This document shows positions 56,001 to 64,000 of a DNA stretch of 64,000 nt, one piece after another (positions within the stretch are counted from its first letter, which is position 1; each line of letters starts with the position of its first letter). A program made the translations under genes and the position numbers. The notes under the pieces are model-generated. The model had not been told where the DNA came from. It did not search any database and was given only the letters and a program-made list of their open reading frames with translations. The stretch spans positions 50,850 through 114,849 of the forward strand of contig NZ_NFZV01000015.1 of NCBI RefSeq assembly GCF_003399765.1, given 5' to 3'. The DNA comes from Alkalilimnicola ehrlichii. Its GTDB lineage: Bacteria > Pseudomonadota > Gammaproteobacteria > Nitrococcales > AK92.

Positions 56001-59000
56001 CGGTGCTGGTGGTATGGCCGGAGGATGGGCCGGGTCAAGGCTATGGCGTTCGGATGTCCGCTCCGGATGTGACCGCAGCCGATATGCCCATCGCCGAGAT
56101 AGAAATCATTCGACCCGAGACACACGCCGGTCAAGAACGAGGGCTTCTAGGCAATAACGACGGCGACCCGACCAACGATTTCATCCGCCGTAACGGCCAA
56201 GTGCTGGGGCAAGATACACCGCTGAATTGGACTACGTTGTACGCGTTGTTCGGTGGCGACTGGCTGGCGCGTTCCCACGAGTGCTTATTCCGTAATGGCT
56301 GTCAAAGCGCGAGCTTTCCTACTAGCGCGACGATCCTTAGCCCGGAACAGCGATTACTGGGCGAGGCCGCTTGCCGTGAGTTGACCGGATACTACCGCGA
56401 GGCCTGCATCATCGATGTTGGGTTAACCGGCTCGCCGGAGCTGGTGCAGGCCTATTATGCCAATACTGACGATCTCAATTTCATGGCGGACCGCATCGTT
56501 TACCCAGGGGTCGACGTTGCCGTATTCGCCCTCGATCGCGGGCCGCGAGAGCAGTTGGCCGAGCCGCAGGCGTCGGGTCTTGCCTATGTGCAACAGTTCA
56601 ACGTGCGGCGGGTGACAGGAGAGGGCAGCTACTTGTTGCGGGTGCGACCGCCTGCCGGTGCGAGCGCACGATTAGCCGATGAGGCTGCCGATGACATCTA
56701 TACCGACGATATGGCCAGCGAGGTCGAGGTGCTTTGCGGCGAGCCCGACCCGGAATGGCATCGCTTCGAAGAACTCCAGATGCCTAGCGCCGGCGCCCTG
56801 CAGTTGTGGTCGGTCGATGTTCTCACCGGTGGCGCCCGCGATTTGCTAGGAGAAATCTCACTTACCTGCGTAACGGCCGATTCCAATCGGGTCTTGGCCG
56901 CAGGCAGCGAGCACTCGCACGCGATTGACGGGCGAGGAGTGCTCTTTGGTTGGGGAAGTAACCAGGAAGGCCAGGTTGGCGACGGCCAGGTTGGTTGGAA
57001 CGCCGACCGATCACGGCCGGTTTCAGTGGACGTTGGCGCCTCCGAAGCGATCTCCGTCATGTTGGTGGCCAACGGCGGGGCGCATAGCATTGCGATAGAC
57101 GAGCATGGCCAGCTATGGGCCTGGGGTCGCAATGGCTCCGGACAACTGGGAGACGGCTCAACGACCCGACGCTCAACGCCGGCCAGGGTGCTATTTGACG
57201 AAACCGAGGAGTTCGGATTTATAACGGCGGCAGCTGGAGCTAGTCATAGCCTTGCGCTCGATCTAGCGGGCCGACTTTGGTCGTGGGGGGAGAACGGCTC
57301 AGGGCAGCTTGGAGACGGCTCGTCCACGGCCCGCCTAGCGCCGGTTGCTGTCGAGTTTGACGAGGCGGAAGGCTTGCAAATCACCGCTGTTGCGGCGGGA
57401 GACGGACACAGCCTGGCGTTGGATAGTTCGGGTCGGGTTTGGGCCTGGGGCGATAATGGTCGCGGTCAGTTGGGTGACGGTACGACTACCCCCCGTTTCG
57501 AGCCCACTCCGGTAAGTTTCTCCGGTTTAGAAGACGGCCGAATTATCGCTATCGCCGCCGGACAACTCCATAGCTTAGCGCTTGACGATAGCGGGCGACT
57601 GTGGAGCTGGGGTAGTAACAACTCTCGACAGTTGGGAGACGGCACGACGACAGACCGTACCACGCCGGTGCAAGTAAACTCCGATCCCCTTGCCGGGGCA
57701 CAGATTATCGCCCTCAGTGCGGGCTCTCAGCACAATCTGGCGCTTGACGTGACGGGGCGTCTTTGGGCCTGGGGAGCCAATAGCACTGGCCAGTTAGGTG
57801 TTGGACATACAGCGGAGGTCGGGGGGCTGGTTGCAGTCGATCTCGCCGTACTGGAAGAGTCGCAACCGGTCGCTTTTGTCAGTGGCAGAAACCACAATCT
57901 TGTCCTCGACAGTCAAGATCGCCTTTGGAGCTGGGGGCTGAACGGCTACGGTCAGGTCGGCGACGGCAGTAATGCCACGCGTTCCGTGCCGGTTCTGATC
58001 GGTGCCTTGGAAGGGCGAGGTGCGGTTACTTTCACGATAAGCCCGGAGCCGATTCGCGTGGTGCAAGGTCAGGAGCGAGGTGTTGCCATTGCTGCGGCAA
58101 GCTTGAGCAACCCCTTGATCCGTCCGCTGCGCTTCGGACTCTCGGGGCAAGGGCTTAGTTTTGCGGATGGTGCTTCTTACATTTCGGTTCCCGCAGATTC
58201 CAGGATAGAGACCGAAGTTCTCGTTACCGGGGCTGCTGTTTGCTCGTCGGTTGGCGAGCTTCCCGTCAATCTCGCGGTTCGAGGTGAGGCAGGAAACCTC
58301 TTTGGTTCTGGGTATGCAACCGTCAGCTGCGTACCGGACATTCGTTATTCTGTCGATGTCGGCGAAGACTCGTCGCAAGTGCATATCAGCAGCGCTGCGG
58401 ACGATGCGTACCGCCTACGGTTTACCGGAGGCCCCGACGTCACGATTGGGGGAGAGCCTACTTGGGAAGGCAGCGTTTGCCCCGGCTGCCAAATTAGCAT
58501 CGAAACAGATGCCGTTTGTACCGAGACGGTGGGGCGGCACTTGGGCCATTTGGATATATACGATCTGACAGGACAGTTGATCGATAGCCGCAGCGTTAGC
58601 TGCGTCTCGCGCCGTTTAATGGCGCCCGGAACGCATCATAGCCTTGTCTACGACCGGCACGGATATTTGTCGGCCTGGGGCTCGAACGGGGGCGGGGAGC
58701 TGGGGATCGGCGAGACGAGCTGGCGCCGGGAGACTCCTGCCCTTACCGATCTGACCGAATTGGGAGATACCGGCATAGTGACTTTGGCTGCCGGTATTGG
58801 CAGCAGTTATGCCATTGACGATAGCGGTCGGCTTTGGGCTTGGGGATACAACTATAGCGGCCAGCTTGGGGTTGGCGATGACATTGAGCGGCGCCGGCCC
58901 GAGCAGGTCGGCGACAGAGTGTGGACGGATGTAAGCGCCGGCGGCGAGCATGCGCTGGCGCTCGATCAGAGTGGGCGCTTATGGGCTTGGGGCGACAATA

Positions 59001-62000
59001 CGTTCGGCCAGCTCGGCGATGGCAGCACAACGGCGCGGCATACGCCGGTTGTCGTTGACTTGTCGAGACTGAGCGGCGCTAAGGTAGTGAGTTTCGCCGC
59101 AGGCGAAGAGCATAGCGTATTGTTGGATGAAATCGGCCGCGTGTGGGCTTGGGGTAACAACGAAACCGGCCGCCTCGGCAACGGCACGACAACGTCCAGT
59201 ACAACGCCGGTTGCGGTCGATCTACAGCCGCTTGGCGGTGCCGATGTCATCGCGCTTTCGCTAGACAGCGAGGGAAGCTTTACCCTCGTGTTGGATAGCG
59301 AAGGCCGCGTCTGGACCTGGGGGGAGAATTGGCACGGCTCGCTTGGCGACGGCACCACCGTTCCTAGTCCTCGCCCTGTCCAAGTTGATCTTAGTCCTTT
59401 GAATGGCGCTACCGTAGAAGCGGTCGAAGCCGGCGCTTACCACGCTATTCTTCTGGATAACCAAGGCCGTGTATGGGCCTGGGGATCGAATTATTACTGG
59501 CAGCTTGGTAATGGTACCGGCGACGATAGCGGGGTTCCTGTGCTTGTCGATCTGGAAGCCCTCGGCGATAGCCCGGTAGTCGATATAGCGGCTGGTTCTA
59601 GCCATAACTTCCTACTTGATGGCAATGATCGCCTTTGGGCCTGGGGCAGAGTGGCTGGGTCTGGGAGTGGTTCGGCGAGCCGTCAGGAGCTGTTCCTGAT
59701 GGGGCAGCTATCGGGTGAAGTCAGCGCCGAGATAGAACCCAGTGCAGAGCCGTTGCGGTTACCGCTGGGGCGCTCCGGTTCTTTGGCGGGTGCTAACATT
59801 CGTTTCGACAACCCCTTATTGCGGCCAATTACGGTCGACTCGCGGGATTCGAGCTTCCACTTTCTCGGTGCTGAGGATGGGCTCCTGGTGGAAGGCAACT
59901 CGTTGACCGAGGCAAAGCTGGCTGCCAACGGGCCTGCCGTGTGTACCGTCGTTGGCGATTACATGGTTGAGTTCACGGTGCTAGACGATTCGGGGCGTTT
60001 CGTTTTTTCCGACGAAACACCGATCCACTGCTTCCCGGACATCACCCACGTGGCTGGGTCGGTCGACGGTACGCTTCAGCTCACGTTGCGTAACGCGGTC
60101 GACGAGGCCTATACCGTGCGTTTCCTGAGTGCGGATGACGCCGGCCTCGACGGCGAATCGCCGTGGGAAACCACTGTGTGTGGGGGATGTACCGAAGCTT
60201 TAGACTTGAGCGGCGCGGCCTGCCCGCAAGCGGGTACGTTAAACCTCGGCCAGTTGGAGATTATTGGCGCCGACGGCACGCTGATCCAAACGCGCAACGT
60301 CGCCGTTCATGCCAGCCAGTGCGGTGCTTTCCAGTCGTACGGGGCAGGGTCGAGCTGGTCTTACCAGTTGACCGATGCCGGAGAACTCTGGACTTGGGGA
60401 AGCAGTCGGGACGGTCAGCTTGGCAACGGTTCCAGCCAGCATCGTAGTTCCCCGGCCTTGGTCGACCTGACGGCGCTCGGCGAGGCCCGGATGACCCGGA
60501 TCGGTGTAGGGCAGGCGCACGCCATCGCGCTTGACGAGGAAAACCGCCTATGGGCCTGGGGGCGGAATACCCATGGCCAGTTGGGAGATGGTACGACGAC
60601 CCACCGGCATGCACCGGTTGCGGTGGATCTTTCGCCATTAGGCGAAGCCCGCGTGGTATCGACAACGGGTGGTTACATGCACAGTCTCGCCCTCGACGAT
60701 CAGGGGCGTCTATGGGCTTGGGGGTACAACAGTCGCGGCCAGCTTGGCGACGGCACCCAGGAGGATAGAAGTATCCCCGTTGCGGTGGATCTCTCGCCCT
60801 TAGGCGCTGCGCGCGTGGTCACGATGGCGGCGGGCGAGTCTTACAGTATGGCGCTGGATGATCATGGCCGCGTATGGGTTTGGGGTTGGAACTGGCATGG
60901 CGTGGCTGGGGACGGCAGTGCCGATCACGACGATATTCGCTTAGCCCCGACGCCGGTTGATCTGCTGCCCATGGGCGAGGCGCAAGTCGTGTCCATTGCC
61001 GCCGCGGCACGCTTTAATCTGGCCCTGGATGACCAGGGTAGGCTGTGGTCATGGGGTTCGAACTATTACGGCACGTCCGGAAATGGCACCACCGTCGACA
61101 GCTCGACGCCGATAGCGGTGGATCTGACGCCGTTAGGTGGGGAGCACTTTGTGGCCATGTCCGCGATGCATAATCATGTCGTCGCGCTTGATTCGCGTGG
61201 CCGCGTGTGGGCTTGGGGCCGAAATGCCGGTGGTAGCGTCGGCGATGGCACTACTGACGAACGCATCGTCCCGACTGAGACGGATCTCGCCGCGCTGGGA
61301 GGTGTCCCCGCGGTTTCGGTGGCGGCGGGTAGCCATAGCTTAGCCGCCGATGAAGAAGGTAGGCTCTGGGCTTGGGGGTTTAACACGGAAGGTGCCCTTG
61401 GTGACGGCACGATGGAGAATCGGCAGCGTCCGGTTCGGGTTAATCCCCGCACTTCGGCGGTGACGGCCCAGATCGAGTTGGAGCGCGACGACGCATTCCG
61501 CATTGTGGAAGGTAGCGAGCGCCAAGTCCAGATCGGAACCGCCACCTTCTTTAATCCGCGCAACGAAGGCGTTTACATCGTTTCCGACACCGCCGCCGTT
61601 TCGCTTGGCGGGGGAGGCGGCGAGGTTTATCTGCCGGCTTCTGTCGACGCGCATCGCATCACGCTTTTTGCTGCGGGCGCGCAGGCCTGCTCCGAAGCGG
61701 GTGAACTCGTCGTGCCCTTTGACGTGTTGGAGACCGACGGTACGCTGATTGCCTCGCACGCGCTGCCCGTGCAATGCCTGTCTGCCGTGCGGCACGGTTA
61801 TGCGCAGGCGGACGGCAAAGTACAAGTAAACGTTTCGAATCCGGCGAATAGCCACTACGGCTTGCGCTTTGTCGGGGCCGACGGCGTCACGGTTGACGGC
61901 GGGGGCGTTTGGGAGCAGGACCTATGCGTTGGTTGTGACCTTACGATCGCCACTGACGTTGCGTGTGCCTCCCTGGCTAATCGTCACTTGGGCACGTTGG

Positions 62001-63254
62001 AAATACTTAATGGGGCCGGCGATGTCGTAGAGTCGCGCGAGTTGGCCTGCATAGAGCGGCAGACGCTGGCGGCCAATGGGCACCATAACCTGGCTTTAGA
62101 CGATCGCGACCGGGTCTGGGTCTGGGGCGGCACGGACGCCTGCGAGGGGGCGGCGATGTCTTCGCATACGCCTCCCAAGGAGTGGCCGAACAACATATCC
62201 ATAGCGTGCCGAGCGAAATGAGTAGAGACGGCTGGGGCGATGCTCAGGTTGCGACCCTGGCGGCAGGGGGGACGTCAGGCTTGCGCTTGATAGCCTGGGG
62301 CGCCTGTGGTCATTGCCGTCCCATGACTGTCTTTATCCTCCAGCCATCGACATCGCGAGCAACGACGATTCATACGGCCTGCCGGAACCCGTCGATTTGG
62401 AGGCGCTTGAGAATGCTGGGGTGGTCGCATTGGCAGCGGGTGGCGAGCACAGACTACTTTTAGATGACCTGGGCCGTATGTGGGCTTGGGGCAGTGGCGG
62501 CAACGGCGTTTTGGGTACCGGGCGAGGGTGGCATGAGCCTAACCCGGTGGCAGTGGATATGACAGCTTTGGGCTCGGCTCGGGTTGTGATGCTGGCCGCC
62601 GGAACCCACAACCTCGCGCTCGACGACCAAGGGCGTCTGTGGGGCTGGGGCGCGAATGGCGTCGACCAGTTTGGCGACGGCATTACCGATAACCGCTGGA
62701 CGCCGCTACCGGTCGATATTGCCGCTTTGGGCGCAGCGCGGATTGTCGAGTTACAGGTTGGCGATTCGTTCCACCTCATACGCGACGATTATGGCCGGGT
62801 CTGGGCCGCAGGTGCGGAGTGGGCGCTTTATCCCGATGCCGGCACGAGTGTCATCCCAACCTACGATGGACTGACCGAGCTCGACCTTTCCGCTTTGGGC
62901 GGAGTAGCGGTGGTAGCCATGGCCGCCGGCAGTCGGCACGCGCTCGCGTTGGATGCGAATGGCGCTGTATGGGCTTGGGGCGACAATAGTGCGGGGCAGC
63001 TCGGTAGCGGAACGCTGGATCCTAGCGCAGCGCCGATTGCCGTTGCTATGAGCCCCCTCGCTGGAGCCAGCGTAGTCGCTATCGCCACGGGTGAAAACCA
63101 TAGCCTTGCGCTAGACGACACCGGCCGCTTGTGGGCGTGGGGGGCGAACGAGCAGGGGCAGACCGGCAATGAAGAAAACGCCCCCGATATCGTGCTAACC
63201 CCGGCTCCCGTGGATATGGAGCCGCTGGAGGGGGCGCACTTCGTATGGCCATAA
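53034..63254 (+). CDS. Giant lipoprotein with VWD-like domain and four seven-bladed RCC1 propellers (three frameshifts)
   Basis: About 3,400 residues after three single-base repairs: a fourth G at 53437-53439, one base near 62166-62170, and one C near 62278. ATG 53034 or 53049 gives a lipoprotein signal with lipobox ISAC. A beta-rich, glycine-rich region (54.3-55.1 kb) is followed by a CARDB-like segment (about 55.3-55.58 kb) and a VWD-like domain (55.60-56.28 kb; WGHPHLVTADGLGYDF, GLLGNNDGDPTND). Then come RCC1 blocks of seven repeats at 56890-58012, 58612-59716, 60329-61454 and 62059-63250. They are separated by three ~200-residue modules, each with six cysteines including C-x-G-C. The protein is probably surface or periplasmic. 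Function unknown; vgrG follows 188 bases later. Confidence 0.85.
56890..63250 (+). repeat. 28 RCC1 repeats in four groups of seven
   Basis: The repeat unit is roughly 50 residues with the core HSLALD-x-x-GRLWAWG-x-N-x-x-GQLGDGT. Counting each occurrence gives 7, 7, 7 and 7. In the fourth group the second unit (GLALDSLGRLWSL) is recovered only after correcting the frame near 62278, which supports the frame repair. The last blade of group two and blades two and five of group four are degenerate. Confidence 0.85.
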
Positions 63255-63442
63255 TTCGTCAATCCGCGTGATGGGCCTGTAGATATTATTGGTCGTGCGG
63301 GGAGGTCAAGGCGGCGCATGTTAACCCGCGTCGCCAGAAGGGCAGGGGAATTATCCAGCGTTTCCTAGCTCATGTGACTTGACAGCGTTAATGCCATTCC
63401 AAAAAATATTGGCTCAACAACACCATAACCAAGGAAGGCTCT

Positions 63443-64000
63443 ATGAACCCGGGGGGTACGGATTTCTCACGTCTGTCGCTGGAGGTGGCGGACTTCCCGC
63501 CGCTCAATGCCATCGCCCTGCAGGGTACCGAACGCTTCTCTCAGCCCTTCCGCTTCGAGATCGACATCAAAATCCCCCGCGGCTATCCGGTCCAGCAGTT
63601 GGCGGGCCAGCGCGCCCGGCTGCGCTGGCAAACGCCCGATCGCGGCGCGGGGCTGCGGATCGGGGTGATCACCGGCGGGCGCGATCTGACCTGTGCCGCA
63701 CAGCCCGAAGTCATCACCCGACTCTATCTGGAGCCGCAACTGGCACTCACCGCCAAGACCGTGCACACGCGGGTGTTGCGCGGGCTGAGCTTGCCGCAGC
63801 TTACCGAGCTGATCTTGGGCGAGTGCGGCGTGCCGCGCCAGGCGATTGATTGGCGGCTCTCGGGGCAGTACCCGGTGCGCGATTACGTGCTGCAAGCGTT
63901 TGAGAGTAATTTCGCCTTTCTCCAGCGCCAGCTCGCCGAGGCGGGGGTGTTTTATTGGTTCGAGGTCGACGCCGCACAGCGCCGGGAGCGGCTGTGCGTG
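63443..64000 (+). CDS. vgrG: VgrG type VI secretion spike protein, N-terminal part
   Basis: The first 186 codons of a VgrG/Rhs-core protein; the rest is beyond the window. RLSLEVADFPPLNAIALQGTE and SQPFRFEIDIKIP match the gp27-like start. LYLEPQLALTAKTVHTRVLR, SLPQLTELILGECGV, YPVRDYVLQAFESNFAFLQR and LAEAGVFYWFE follow in the usual order. The ATG at 63443 lies behind AAGGAAGG. VgrG trimers cap the Hcp tube of type VI secretion systems and carry effectors fused to or encoded next to them. Whether the upstream giant RCC1 protein is such a partner is not shown; no other T6SS gene is visible. Confidence 0.93.
   Translation, partial: MNPGGTDFSRLSLEVADFPPLNAIALQGTERFSQPFRFEIDIKIPRGYPVQQLAGQRARLRWQTPDRGAGLRIGVITGGRDLTCAAQPEVITRLYLEPQLALTAKTVHTRVLRGLSLPQLTELILGECGVPRQAIDWRLSGQYPVRDYVLQAFESNFAFLQRQLAEAGVFYWFEVDAAQRRERLCV

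Noticed and set aside
56890..63250. Repeat array that might be a CRISPR or DNA satellite
   Set aside because: Repeats are about 150 bases, in frame, diverged, and encode RCC1 blades.

Overview
The window looks like a chromosomal segment of a GC-rich gammaproteobacterium. This rests on an aspC-like gene divergent from uvrB, a bfrA/bfrB-type bacterioferritin pair, a FecIR/TonB iron system, a type VI secretion VgrG start, and acyl-CoA catabolism genes; the genus cannot be fixed from sequence alone. Many genes are split by what looks like one missing base, often in a homopolymer. All the cases worked through are deletions, so uncorrected read errors are a likelier cause than mass gene decay. I annotate such genes as single CDS and give the break position.

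Layout. 1-3.2 kb: aspartate aminotransferase (partial, minus) and uvrB (plus), separated by a 236-bp element with 33-bp inverted ends. 3.3-15.8 kb: a tRNA-Val(GAC) whose last 46 bases are repeated exactly at 15,736-15,781, which brackets a 12.4-kb island. The island carries a TetR/lipoprotein adaptor/RND efflux operon, a second TetR gene, a PhyH dioxygenase-RidA-DapB-like-metallo-beta-lactamase-fold cluster, a lipoprotein and gene relics. No intact integrase is present. 15.9-33 kb: a metal-handling block with CorA, a CopB-type copper ATPase, a Ca2+/cation antiporter, a Mn exporter of the GDT1 family behind a yybP-ykoY Mn2+ riboswitch, a P1B-5 ATPase with a C-terminal hemerythrin domain, MscS, a FecI-FecR-TonB receptor-PepSY iron uptake operon, and two bacterioferritins with complementary active-site losses. 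Relics of LysR, UPF0114 and SDR genes lie between them.

33.4-43 kb: large proteins of unknown function (a 1,002-residue protein, a membrane protein overlapping a DUF1566 protein, and a ~1,007-residue lipoprotein with W-x-S/T-DGT repeats) around an AraC regulator. 43.2-45.8 kb: an ABC exporter and a TetR regulator. 46.1-52.2 kb: a six-gene acyl-CoA catabolic operon (SDR, nitronate monooxygenase-like, crotonase, hot-dog protein, two acyl-CoA dehydrogenases) ending in a terminator. 52.4 kb: a cytochrome c'-like protein.

53.0-63.3 kb: the most striking locus, a giant (~3,400-residue) lipoprotein with a von Willebrand factor D-like domain followed by 28 RCC1 repeats. The repeats fall into four groups of exactly seven, separated by three homologous six-cysteine modules. 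It sits directly upstream of a vgrG gene that runs off the window, which suggests a type VI secretion or cell-surface context that the window cannot confirm.
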